64,000 nucleotides of DNA from NCBI GenBank assembly GCA_030057655.1, contig JASGUQ010000047.1, forward strand, positions 19,588-83,587, in the 5' to 3' direction. Position numbers and translations under genes: made by a program. Source of the stretch: Bacillota bacterium (GTDB lineage Bacteria > Bacillota > Clostridia > Christensenellales > Aristaeellaceae). This document shows, one piece after another, positions 32,665-40,636 of the stretch (its first letter is position 1; every line of letters begins with the position of its first letter). The notes beneath the pieces are model-generated. The model worked only from the letters and a program-made list of their open reading frames with translations, had not been told where the DNA came from and did no database searches.

Positions 32665-34362
32665 TTATTTTTCTTTGACCGGGTAACGCCCTTCAATATA
32701 GGCGTCCGTATACCCGATGCCCAGCACCTCGTTCTGGGTGCGTGCGTTGTTGCGGACGCCGTTTTTGTCCAGTTGGTTCAGCTGCTTGCCCATGAAGATC
32801 ATGGCGCTGGTCCAGCCGCCGTCCAGGTTGTAGGCCAGGGTGCAGCCCAGGTCCTTCATCAGCAGGGTGGCGTCCGGCAGCTTCAGGCCGTTTGAGGGGC
32901 CGATGCGCCCTTCCACCACCACCGCCCAGTAATGCCCTTTTTCCACCATGCCGATCATGGAGCGCGGCTGAAGCGTGGTGCCGTAGGTGGAGTAGCTTTC
33001 ATTGATGACCCCGTCCCGGATCAGCCAGGGCCCAAAGCTCAGCACGTCCCGGGCGCCCAGATCCACCAGTTCCTGGGCGGTGATTTCGCTTGCCGCGTAC
33101 ACCTTCATGTCCCCGTCCGGGAAAATGGCCAGGTGATCCAGGGGCGGCAGGAAGGTGCGGTCGGGGATGGCGGGCTTGTCCACCAGGATCCTGTGATCCC
33201 TGATCTCAACGCCCACCGCGCGGATCATCTTGTCCCGCCGTGCTGAACCCAGGCGGTAGATGAAATAATCCCCGCCCATGGTGAACACCAGGTTGTGCTG
33301 CCTGGCGATCACATCCTGCTTTGCCAAATACTTGTTGATGTCCTGAAGCATGTTGTCCCGGTCGTAGGGCGCCATGAAGAAGGTGTCCGCGCCCGGGCGC
33401 ACGAAGATCTCCGCGGTCAGCCAGCGCAGGCGCTCTGTCTTGTGGGTGTGCCGCTTGATCTCTATGCGAAGATCCGCGTTCGCGTAGCGCCAGAGGCCGG
33501 CTTTTTCGTCAATGAAGACAAACTCCTCTTCACCCGCTTTCAGGAAGCCCTGCCCTGTCAGCGGCGGGAAGCCCTCGATCTCCATCCTCCCGCTGTCTGA
33601 AACCTCCTGTACCGGCGCGGGCCTTGGCGCGGGCAGGGGCTCCGGAAGCAGTTGGCTGAGCCCCGCAAACACATAGGGGTCATTGAGGCTGCCGTAGCCG
33701 GTCACGGGAGGCGCTTTTTTCATGTCCAGGACCAGGACAGGTCGGATGCCGATCCGGGCATCATTGGCCGGGGCATAGTCAGTTTCGCCGTTTACGCTGA
33801 TATAGCGCTGAAGCCCTTTGTCCTTGACGGACTGTTCCCGCATCCAGTAGGCCGCGCCCTTTTCCCCGTCCGCAAGGACGCCTTTTGACAGGGCGTAGGC
33901 AGTGGGCCTGGCCACCCTGGCCTTGTCCTCCGCCATGCCAAGGTTCTTGTCATCCAGCAGCTTGCCGTCCGGCAGCCGCAGGGCGGGGGTGCCCTTTGTA
34001 GTTAACAGCAGCTCCTGCTGCTCCGCGTCAAAGGCGGTATCTTTAAAATCTGCTTCAAGCCAGGTTTTGAGGTCAGAAGCCGGGTAGCCGGCGTAATCCG
34101 CTCCCGCGTGCGCGGGCAGCACGTCCAGCACATACTCGCTGATGAGGACGGCCTGCTTCTGATCCTTTTTTAACACGCGCCAGAGGATGGGCTGGGGCTT
34201 TCCGTCCTTGTCCCCGGGATATTGCCCGAAAACAAGGTAATGCTGCCGTCCGATATAGTGGTCATAGGCGGTCAAGGTTTGAGAAAAACCGGCCAAAGGT
34301 AGCAGAATCAATACCAGCATCAGGCATAAAAAGATTTTTAAACGCATGATTGTTGTTCTCAT
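32665..34362 (-). CDS. Exported DUF6273-like plus phosphodiester glycosidase (NAGPA) family protein
   Basis: This is a 565-residue secreted protein. The signal peptide covers residues 1-30. The N-terminal region (about 35-215) looks like a DUF6273-type domain (FGQYPGDKDGKPQPILWRVL, AYWMREQS, IGIRPVLVL). A Pro-rich linker follows. The C-terminal region (about 280-560) matches the NAGPA family: TMGGDYFIYR, FGPWLIRDG, MIGMVEKGHYWAVVVEGR and TLAYNLDGGWTSAM. NAGPA proteins cleave sugar phosphodiesters such as those on teichoic acids or exopolymers. The start overlaps the CapA-like stop (ATGA) and has no ribosome site, so it is coupled. Confidence 0.82.
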   Translation of the reverse strand: MRTTIMRLKIFLCLMLVLILLPLAGFSQTLTAYDHYIGRQHYLVFGQYPGDKDGKPQPILWRVLKKDQKQAVLISEYVLDVLPAHAGADYAGYPASDLKTWLEADFKDTAFDAEQQELLLTTKGTPALRLPDGKLLDDKNLGMAEDKARVARPTAYALSKGVLADGEKGAAYWMREQSVKDKGLQRYISVNGETDYAPANDARIGIRPVLVLDMKKAPPVTGYGSLNDPYVFAGLSQLLPEPLPAPRPAPVQEVSDSGRMEIEGFPPLTGQGFLKAGEEEFVFIDEKAGLWRYANADLRIEIKRHTHKTERLRWLTAEIFVRPGADTFFMAPYDRDNMLQDINKYLAKQDVIARQHNLVFTMGGDYFIYRLGSARRDKMIRAVGVEIRDHRILVDKPAIPDRTFLPPLDHLAIFPDGDMKVYAASEITAQELVDLGARDVLSFGPWLIRDGVINESYSTYGTTLQPRSMIGMVEKGHYWAVVVEGRIGPSNGLKLPDATLLMKDLGCTLAYNLDGGWTSAMIFMGKQLNQLDKNGVRNNARTQNEVLGIGYTDAYIEGRYPVKEK

Positions 34363-35399
34363 GGCGTATGAAAGACCGCTTCCCCGGTTTCAAGAAAGCT
34401 GTCCGGCAGGGCTTCAAACCCGCGGGGCGGCTTGGTGAATGTCAGCTTTTTGAAGATGGCCTGCTGCTCCTTGGGGTCAGTGACCGGGGTCGGCCGATAG
34501 TCGCCTGTTCCGGTCGTCACGCAGGGGATGACCCTGATTTTGGACAAGGCCGGTTTCTCCCCGGACAGGTCATATTCCACCTGAAAAAGCCCGGTGGAGG
34601 GATCCACCTTGCTCATGGTGCCAAAGGTGAAATTGCCGGTTGAGAACAGCACGGGCTTCCCCTCATACAGGGCGATGGGCTGCACCACGTGGGGGTGGTG
34701 GCCGTAGATCAGGTCGATGCCGTATTTCATCGCTTCCCTGGCAAAATTGTACTGGGTGTTGTTGGGGATCAGGTGGGTCTCCCGGCCCCAGTGCAGGCTC
34801 AGCACCACCAGGGCACAGCCCTCTTCCCGCAGCTCCGCAACCGCGGTCTCCAGCAGCTTCAGGTCGCTTTTCTGCGGGTAGGTGAAGCCGACAAAGCCAA
34901 TCTTGACGCCCTTGCGCTCCACAATCGTCTGGCGGTTCACCCCGGTGCGGCTGGGCGGGCTCAAGGTGCCGAAATGGGCGATGCCGGCGGCGTCCAGGCT
35001 GTCCAGCGTGTCCTGATAGCCCTGGGCAAAAAAGTCAAGCGCGTGGTTGTTGGCGGTGTTCACCACCTCAATGGAGCCTGACTGCAAAATGCCCGCGTGG
35101 CTGGGATCGATCACCAGGGGCCAGCGCGTGTCCTTGTGGCGGGTCAGGGTGGTCATTGAGCCCTCCAGGTTGGCGATGGTCAGGTCATCCGCCTTCAGGT
35201 AATCGCTCACCAGGGAAAAAGGCCAGTCCATGCCCTTCTCCCGGATGACACCGTGGTAGCTGGTGTCCCTTTTCCGGAACTGGATGGCGTCCCCGATGCT
35301 GCAGTCCCCTAAAAAGGTCAGGGTCAGCGTTTCAGAAAGCGCTCCAAAAACGATGAAACAAAACAAAAAAGTGAAAAGGAGCAATCGCTTCGTTTTCAT
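34359..35399 (-). CDS. CapA-family metallophosphatase-like exported protein
   Basis: This is a 346-residue exported protein of the CapA/PgsA family, which is tied to poly-gamma-glutamate capsules. The signal peptide ends near residue 22 (FGALSETL). The calcineurin-like core has FLGDCSIGDA, IANLEGSM, VNTANNHALDF, LSLHWGRE and IYGHHPHVVQP, covering the metal ligands. The ATG at 35399 follows GGGAGG. It is translationally coupled to the NAGPA-family gene and diverges from the LRR gene. No capB or capC is near, so capsule synthesis itself is not shown. Confidence 0.88.
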   Translation of the reverse strand: MKTKRLLLFTFLFCFIVFGALSETLTLTFLGDCSIGDAIQFRKRDTSYHGVIREKGMDWPFSLVSDYLKADDLTIANLEGSMTTLTRHKDTRWPLVIDPSHAGILQSGSIEVVNTANNHALDFFAQGYQDTLDSLDAAGIAHFGTLSPPSRTGVNRQTIVERKGVKIGFVGFTYPQKSDLKLLETAVAELREEGCALVVLSLHWGRETHLIPNNTQYNFAREAMKYGIDLIYGHHPHVVQPIALYEGKPVLFSTGNFTFGTMSKVDPSTGLFQVEYDLSGEKPALSKIRVIPCVTTGTGDYRPTPVTDPKEQQAIFKKLTFTKPPRGFEALPDSFLETGEAVFHTP

Positions 35400-35471
35400 A
35401 AAACCTCCCAAAACCTTTTGCGTTATGATAACATAAGGGCCGTGATTATTCACCCGTGAAAGGACAGCGGT

Positions 35472-36368
35472 ATGAAAAAACATTTCCTCATTTTAATGCT
35501 CCTCTTTGTGTTTCTGGCATTTTCCGCTTCAGGTGAAGTTGCTGCGCCGCAAAGCTCTCCCGCGCCGCAAACGCCGCTCACCGTGCAGGGCATTGAGGTG
35601 ACGGAGGAAATGGAGTACCTGGACCTGGGCAAGGTGAAGGTGGAGAAGTACAAGGATTTCACCGAGGAATTAAAGCAGCTGCCCAACTTAAAAAAGGTGG
35701 ACATGTTTTCAAGCCGCCCGACTGAAAAACAGGTCTGGGCGCTGGTTGAGACCTTTCCCGGGATTGACTTTGGCTTCACGATGAAGATCGCGGGCTTTAA
35801 TTGCAGAACGGATGACGTTATTTTTTCCATGCACCGCAGGGGCGAACCCCTGTACAAGTCCGAGGCCTTTCAGCAATTGACCTTATGCCCCAACATGCTG
35901 GCGCTGGATCTTGGGCACAACAGGATCAATGACCTGAGTTTCCTGAAAAACTGCACCAAGCTCAAGTACCTGATCCTGGCGGACAACAAGGTCACCGATT
36001 TGAGCGTGCTTGCGGAGCTGAAGGACCTTGAGTACCTGGAGATCTTCATGAACCAGGTGACCGATCTGAGCCCGCTGGCGGAACTTCATGAACTGCTGGA
36101 CTTGAACCTGGTTTTAAACCAGATCACGGATTTAAGCCCCCTGTACGGCCTTGACAAGCTGGAGCGCGTGTGGCTTTCCCGAAACGGCCTGCCCAAGGAA
36201 GAGGTCGAGGCCCTGCGCGCAGCCCTGCCCAGGGCGGAGGTCAATTCCACCACAAAAATGGCGACGACCGGCGGCTGGCGGAAGCATCCCCGCTTTTTCG
36301 CCATGCGCCACACCTTTGACAAGGGCATTTTTATTCCGTTTTCCAGTTTGATGGAAGAAGAAAAATAA
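35472..36368 (+). CDS. Secreted leucine-rich-repeat protein
   Basis: This 298-residue exported protein has a signal peptide at 1-21. A leading region of about 110 residues has one degenerate repeat (MEYLDLGKVKV, LPNLKKVDM). Four to five internalin-type LRRs of about 22 residues follow (MLALDLGHNRINDLSFLKNC, KYLILADNKVTDLSVLAEL, and so on). The tail is basic and aromatic with no sorting signal. Such proteins bind proteins or sugars outside the cell. Its stop abuts the stop of the convergent Lgt-like gene with no gap. Confidence 0.85.
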   Translation: MKKHFLILMLLFVFLAFSASGEVAAPQSSPAPQTPLTVQGIEVTEEMEYLDLGKVKVEKYKDFTEELKQLPNLKKVDMFSSRPTEKQVWALVETFPGIDFGFTMKIAGFNCRTDDVIFSMHRRGEPLYKSEAFQQLTLCPNMLALDLGHNRINDLSFLKNCTKLKYLILADNKVTDLSVLAELKDLEYLEIFMNQVTDLSPLAELHELLDLNLVLNQITDLSPLYGLDKLERVWLSRNGLPKEEVEALRAALPRAEVNSTTKMATTGGWRKHPRFFAMRHTFDKGIFIPFSSLMEEEK

Positions 36369-37328
36369 TTAAATGCTTGGGGCAGCTTTTATAGATGGCG
36401 CGGGCCAATCCTGCCTTTTCAGCGCGCAGCGCGCTGTCACCAGGCAAAGGCCCAGGCAGACGGCGGCCATGACCAGGTAGATGATATTGGTGTCAATATT
36501 GGTCTTGTCCAGCGCAAACTCCAGCCCCACGATCACAAAGATGAGCAGAAAAAATGACGCCTGGGCCAGGTGCCGCGGCGCCTTCCAGGCGTTGTTTTTG
36601 TGCCCGTACAGGCCATAAACCAGCAGCGCGTACAGGGTGATGGCTGAAAACATCTGGGAGGCTTTCACAAAGCCCCAGGAGAGCACCTCGTCCTTCCTCA
36701 GGCTTTCAAACAGGATCTGGGAAGCGCAAAACAGGATCACGGCCAGCCTGGTCCTGTTCCCCGTGCCTGCTTCCTGTTTCATCACGGGCAGGATAAACAG
36801 CAGGGCCGCCAGCCCCTCCAGCATAAAAATGGCGTAGCGCCATTCCTCATACTCATTGACCACCGCGAAAGGGAAGAACCGCAGGGAATCGGTCGCCTCC
36901 TGCCCAAAGCCCTGCCCGGCAAGGCCCTCGCAAAAGCGGCCCAGCGCCAGCATCAACAGGGCATAGGGGACAAGCGCGTCCAGCAGCGCGGCTGGTTTGA
37001 TACCTGTCCGCTTTGCAGCAAAGATGCCCGCGACCAAAAACGCCAGGATCAGCCCCCAGATGGAGTAGCCGCCCTGCCAGAAGCGGAGCGCCAGCGCGTT
37101 TTCCCAGGAAAGGAAGAAATTGAGCCGGATCAAAACATACATCCCCCTGCCCAGAATGACGCCAAGGGGGATGACAAAGATCAAAAAGGTCTCAAGAACC
37201 CGGGGCTCAACCCCCTTTTTTTTAAGGCCAATGGCGGCTAAAACGGATACCAGCGCCAGGCTTACAAGAAGCCCAAGGTTGTACGCGGTGACCGGAAGCC
37301 CTGAAACTTCAAACAGCGGCTCACTCAA
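36369..37328 (-). CDS. Lgt-like (prolipoprotein diacylglyceryl transferase family) membrane protein
   Basis: This is a 319-residue polytopic membrane protein. It follows the Lgt pattern LGRGMYVLIRLNFF, GGYSIWGLILAFLVA, GRFCEGLAGQGFGQE and ESLRKDEVLSWGFVKASQ. The usual GGxxFHGG histidine, reported essential in E. coli Lgt, is a tryptophan here, so it may be an inactive or repurposed paralogue. The start is a TTG at 37328 with AGGAGG nine bases upstream, overlapping the end of the upstream NAGPA-family gene. Its pairing with an exported glycosidase suggests an envelope role. Confidence 0.75.
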   Translation of the reverse strand: MSEPLFEVSGLPVTAYNLGLLVSLALVSVLAAIGLKKKGVEPRVLETFLIFVIPLGVILGRGMYVLIRLNFFLSWENALALRFWQGGYSIWGLILAFLVAGIFAAKRTGIKPAALLDALVPYALLMLALGRFCEGLAGQGFGQEATDSLRFFPFAVVNEYEEWRYAIFMLEGLAALLFILPVMKQEAGTGNRTRLAVILFCASQILFESLRKDEVLSWGFVKASQMFSAITLYALLVYGLYGHKNNAWKAPRHLAQASFFLLIFVIVGLEFALDKTNIDTNIIYLVMAAVCLGLCLVTARCALKRQDWPAPSIKAAPSI

Positions 37329-38244
37329 CCTTGAAGTCCTCCTGATAGGCGCTGGCAAAATAGATGATGTCCCCGATGGCACGGCTGCGCTGCGCCCGGG
37401 GGCCGTTGATCTTTTCGTCCTTAAAGACAATGGTGGCGGAGGAGCCGCCGTCCAGGTTGTAGGCGCTGATGACGCCGGGGAAGGTTTGGATCAGCCGGAT
37501 AAACTGATCAATGCCCATGCCTTTTGAGTTTTCGTCATTGGGGCCCTCGCAATACACCACCAGGTAGGACAGCGGCCCCGTCTGGCAAAAGGCGATGCGC
37601 TGGGCCAGCACCGCGTCCGTCTTGGCCTTGGTCATGTCCTCAACCGGCTTGCCGTCCATGAACAGCGCGGGGCCGAAGGTGAAGGCGTTGATGATGTGCT
37701 CCTTGTTTTCCTGTTCAAAGGCTTCTACAGTTGCCTTGTCCGGGCGCAAAAGAAGATGGAAATCGCCCTTATCGTCAATGATCAGCACATCCTGCTGGCC
37801 GGTCAGGCTTTTGCGGTAAAACTGCGCCTGGCGCACGATGTAGCCGTAGTTGTGAAAGGCGAAGAAATCCCCGCCGATGGCCAAAACAGCCTTCACCCTG
37901 CGCGCCATGACAGCGCCCGGCAGTTCCTGGGTGGAGCCGTAGCGCCCGGCTTTCAGCGTCCTTAACTGGCTGGGATGGGCGATTTTGATGTGAACCGCCG
38001 TCCAGTTGGTGTCTTCAAAACGGCCATGCTCAATGTTGACGCTGATGGATTCGTCCTTGTAAGCATGATCGCCCTGATAGCCCCATTCATAAGGCGGGAT
38101 GCCGCCCTTCTCGTCAATGGGCAGGGGGACGATCTCCGCATAGGAGTAAATGGCGCCGGAGGGCACAAGCACCAACAGCAGGGCCATCAGCAAAATGATG
38201 ATGATTACCCTCAGCCACCTTGTCCTGTCATGTCCCTGTCGCAT
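37321..38244 (-). CDS. Phosphodiester glycosidase (NAGPA) family exported protein
   Basis: This is a 307-residue protein with an N-terminal membrane anchor (residues 12-35). The NAGPA domain fills the rest: AVLAIGGDFFAFHNYGYIVR, DVLIIDDKGDFHLLL, FGPALFMDG, RIAFCQTGPLSYLVVYCEG and AYNLDGGSSATIVF. The ATG at 38244 has GGAGG six bases upstream; a TTG just before it is less likely. It is the second member of this family in 6 kb and is coupled to the Lgt-like gene. The likely target is an envelope glycopolymer with sugar phosphodiesters. Confidence 0.85.
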   Translation of the reverse strand: MRQGHDRTRWLRVIIIILLMALLLVLVPSGAIYSYAEIVPLPIDEKGGIPPYEWGYQGDHAYKDESISVNIEHGRFEDTNWTAVHIKIAHPSQLRTLKAGRYGSTQELPGAVMARRVKAVLAIGGDFFAFHNYGYIVRQAQFYRKSLTGQQDVLIIDDKGDFHLLLRPDKATVEAFEQENKEHIINAFTFGPALFMDGKPVEDMTKAKTDAVLAQRIAFCQTGPLSYLVVYCEGPNDENSKGMGIDQFIRLIQTFPGVISAYNLDGGSSATIVFKDEKINGPRAQRSRAIGDIIYFASAYQEDFKVE

Positions 38245-38352
38245 CAAGCCGCCTCCACTTGTTTAATCATTGAAAAATATAGCAATCAGGCCATAAAATG
38301 TCAACCGGAATGGCTTCATCGCGTTCCGGCTTTTCCTCAATCCTCAAAAGAA

Positions 38353-38420
38353 AGAACCGGGCCGAAACCCGGTTCTCAAACTGTCTAAATCAAAGAAGTG
38401 TCCAAAGACACTTCTTTGAT
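38353..38420 (-). terminator. Two tandem hairpins terminating cstA
   Basis: Reading on the minus strand, a 14-bp perfect stem comes first (38389-38402 with 38407-38420, loop of four). A 9-bp stem follows (AGAACCGGG with CCCGGTTCT, 38353-38376) and ends in TTTCTTTTG. Two stems in a row make a strong stop. Confidence 0.82.
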
Positions 38421-38423
38421 ATC

Positions 38424-39995
38424 TTATGCCTCGTAAGTCGTCAGGTCTTCCTTGGTGGTGTGCATCCGTGTCCAGACATACCAGCCGTAACCCACTGTCA
38501 CCAGCGCGGCCGCGATGTAGGAGGCCGTGTACACATGGGGGTTGTCCTTGGTGAGGCCCAGCAGGGTGTCCAGGTTCAGGCCGATGTCCGCGTGGAAGAT
38601 GAAGCTGAACACGATGAAGGTGTAGAACATGGCCGGGATGTAGGCGATCCAGAAGTTCTTCTTGTGCACCGCCAGGTAGATGGAAGTCATGCCCAGCGCG
38701 AAGACGGCCAGCGCCTGGTTGGCAAAGCCGAAGTAACGCCACAGGATGTTAAAGCCGCTGGCGTTGGTTTTCGCCCAGACGAGGATGGCGATCGCGGGGA
38801 TGAACAGGGCGATCGCCAGGCTGACGCGCTTGCTGTAGGGCTTCTGGTCGATGTTGAAGCGCTCCGCGACCTGAAGCCTCAGCGCGCGGAAGGCGGTGTC
38901 GCCGGAGGTGATGGGCAGCACGATGACGCCGATGATGGCGAAGAGGCCGCCGATATTGCCCATGAACTGGCGGGAAATGGCGCCCACCATGCGGGTGGTG
39001 TTGTGGTTGAGCGCGGTACCCGCGACCAGCGCGTCACCGGCTTCGTTCAGCTGAGCCATGTTGAACAGCACCATCGCGCCGGCCGCCCAGGCCATGGCGA
39101 TCGCGCCTTCCAGGATCATGGAGGTGTAGAAAATGTGGCGGCCCTGCTTCTCGTGTTCGATCGTGCGGCCGATCAGCGCGGTCTGGCTGCCGTGGAAGCC
39201 GGACAGGATGCCGCAGGCCACCGTGATAAAGAAGACAGGGATGAAGGGGAAGCCGTTCATATGGCCAATGAGGCCGCCGGCAAAGGGGGTATAGGTGTTG
39301 ACGCCTTCCACGGTTTTAAAGATTAGGCCGTTGAGGTTGCCCAGGTACTGGCCGCCGGTGGCGAACACGCCGATCATGACGCCCAGCGCGGACACGATCA
39401 GGAACGCGCCAAAGAGCGGGTAGATGCGGCCGATGATCTGGTCAATCGGGAAAAGCGTGGCCGCGATGTAATACAGGAAGATGACCCCGTACACCGCCCA
39501 GACAACCCAGTTGTTGGCGGCGGTGGACAAGCCCAGGATGTCGCCGACGATCAGGTCGCCGGGGGTGTAGACAAAGACCACGCCGACCAGCAGCAGCAGG
39601 ATGCTGGAGAAGACCAGGTACAGGCCCTTGACCTTCTTGCCCAGGTATTTGGTGACGATCTTGGGCATCTGCGCGCCGCCGTTTCGGGTGGCGATCATGC
39701 CGTTGAAATAGTCGTGCATGGCGCCTGCCAGCACACAGCCAATGGGAATGGTGATGAACGCGATCGGCCCAAAGAGGATGCCCTGAATGGGACCCAGGAC
39801 GGGGCCGGTACCGGCGATGTTCAGCAGGTTGATCAGCGTGTTCTTCCAGCCCTTGATGGGCACATAGTCCACGCCGTCACCTTTTGCGTAAGCAGGAGTT
39901 TTCCGGTCATCCGGACCAAACTGTTTTTCCACATACTTGCCGTACAGCCATCCGCCAGCGACCAGGATGACCAGGCCTACCACTAAATAAACCAT
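38424..39995 (-). CDS. cstA: CstA-family carbon-starvation permease
   Basis: This is a 523-residue inner-membrane transporter with many helices. Family stretches are INLLNIAGTGPVLGPIQGILFGP, GGMH-type AGAMHDYFNGMIATRNGG, ACGILSGFHGSQTALIGRT and ITSGDTAFRALR. It is shorter than E. coli CstA (about 700 residues) but normal for the Gram-positive type. Family members import peptides or pyruvate. A promoter 270 bases upstream, a long leader and a cre-like site suggest catabolite control. No neighbour shares its strand closely. Confidence 0.92.
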   Translation of the reverse strand: MVYLVVGLVILVAGGWLYGKYVEKQFGPDDRKTPAYAKGDGVDYVPIKGWKNTLINLLNIAGTGPVLGPIQGILFGPIAFITIPIGCVLAGAMHDYFNGMIATRNGGAQMPKIVTKYLGKKVKGLYLVFSSILLLLVGVVFVYTPGDLIVGDILGLSTAANNWVVWAVYGVIFLYYIAATLFPIDQIIGRIYPLFGAFLIVSALGVMIGVFATGGQYLGNLNGLIFKTVEGVNTYTPFAGGLIGHMNGFPFIPVFFITVACGILSGFHGSQTALIGRTIEHEKQGRHIFYTSMILEGAIAMAWAAGAMVLFNMAQLNEAGDALVAGTALNHNTTRMVGAISRQFMGNIGGLFAIIGVIVLPITSGDTAFRALRLQVAERFNIDQKPYSKRVSLAIALFIPAIAILVWAKTNASGFNILWRYFGFANQALAVFALGMTSIYLAVHKKNFWIAYIPAMFYTFIVFSFIFHADIGLNLDTLLGLTKDNPHVYTASYIAAALVTVGYGWYVWTRMHTTKEDLTTYEA

Positions 39996-40010
39996 ATCAT
40001 ACCTCCGTTA

Positions 40011-40254
40011 AATGAATTGGGTCCCACATTGAGAAAACCAGTTCGCGACTCAACCCCCATTGACCATCCCCTTTTCTTTGAATTACACAAAAACCTTTTG
40101 TGAAATAAAAACAAGGTGGCGCCTTTTAAATTTGGCTATCCACCCTGATAGTCGATATCTCACATAAGACCATCATATCCCGGAGGACTTAGACGGCTTA
40201 CTCCGCGCAGGAAGTTTTCACCAAAAGCGCTTTGACCGTTAATAATTATTCTTT
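40011..40254 (-). promoter_or_regulatory. Long structured leader of cstA
   Basis: About 245 bases lie between the predicted transcription start and cstA, without a gene. It can form CACAAAA-ACC-TTTTGTG (40086-40102) and GGTGG-GCC with GGC-CCACC (40115-40144). I recognise no riboswitch class; T-box motifs were looked for and not found. Confidence 0.4.
40222..40235 (-). promoter_or_regulatory. cre-like CcpA site
   Basis: TCAAAGCGCTTTTG on the minus strand matches the cre consensus TGWAARCGYTWNCA at 11 of 14 positions. It lies about 20-30 bases after the predicted start, a roadblock position. Confidence 0.55.
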
Positions 40255-40264
40255 TGTGTATAAA

Positions 40265-40293
40265 ATAATATCAACGGCCCGGGCCTTTGTCAA
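40265..40293 (-). promoter_or_regulatory. cstA promoter with palindrome in the spacer
   Basis: On the minus strand, TTGACA (40288-40293) and TATTAT (40265-40270) are 17 bases apart. The spacer contains the perfect 10-bp palindrome GGCCCGGGCC (40276-40285), a possible operator. Confidence 0.75.
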
Positions 40294-40410
40294 GCGATAT
40301 TGACCAATCTCGCGCTCAAAAATCACATAAAAAATGCAGATGATACAAAGGATTTTGCGTTTTTGGCCTTCCTGCAGCGCTTCTTCGGAAGTGCTCGACA
40401 TGCAAAAGAG

Positions 40411-40454
40411 ATATGCACGCAATATGCACGAAATATGCACGAAATATACAAGCG
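40411..40454. repeat. Short tandem repeat, 11-bp unit, four copies
   Basis: ATATGCACGCA, ATATGCACGAA, ATATGCACGAA and ATATACAAGCG follow one another. The 11-bp period is near one helical turn, so it could be a protein-binding array; it is too short for a CRISPR. Confidence 0.6.
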
Positions 40455-40480
40455 ATAAGCATGAGATAAAAACGCGACAC

Positions 40481-40528
40481 CCATGACAGATGTGCTGTGC
40501 AGATAAAAAACATGATAAAAAAGCGAGG
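40481..40528. repeat. 48-bp direct repeat, copy 1
   Basis: The block starting CCATGACAGATGTGCTGTGC and ending GCGAGG recurs at 44421-44468 with one mismatch. Each copy lies just downstream of the terminator of a CUT1 transport operon. Confidence 0.85.
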
Positions 40529-40530
40529 TC

Positions 40531-40562
40531 AATAAAAACGGGCGGGGGACAAACCCCGCCCG
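40531..40562 (-). terminator. Terminator of the first CUT1 operon
   Basis: On the minus strand, CGGGCGGGG pairs with CCCCGCCCG and the stem is followed by TTTTTATT. It lies about 75 bases past the binding-protein stop. Confidence 0.8.
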
Positions 40563-40636
40563 CCAGACTGCCAAAGAAGTTGGTTAAGCGCAAGCAAAAC
40601 TGTGTTCTTTGCCAGCCCCTGATTCGATGACTAATG

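Noticed and set aside
32665..35399. Poly-gamma-glutamate capsule operon, suggested by the CapA-like protein
   Set aside because: No CapB ligase or CapC is present; the CapA fold is widespread in exported metallophosphatases.
40011..40254. T-box riboswitch before cstA
   Set aside because: GGGTGG occurs on the minus strand but the AGGGTGGnACCGCG context and a specifier stem are missing.
40411..40454. CRISPR-like repeats
   Set aside because: The 11-bp units are directly tandem with no spacers and no cas genes are present.
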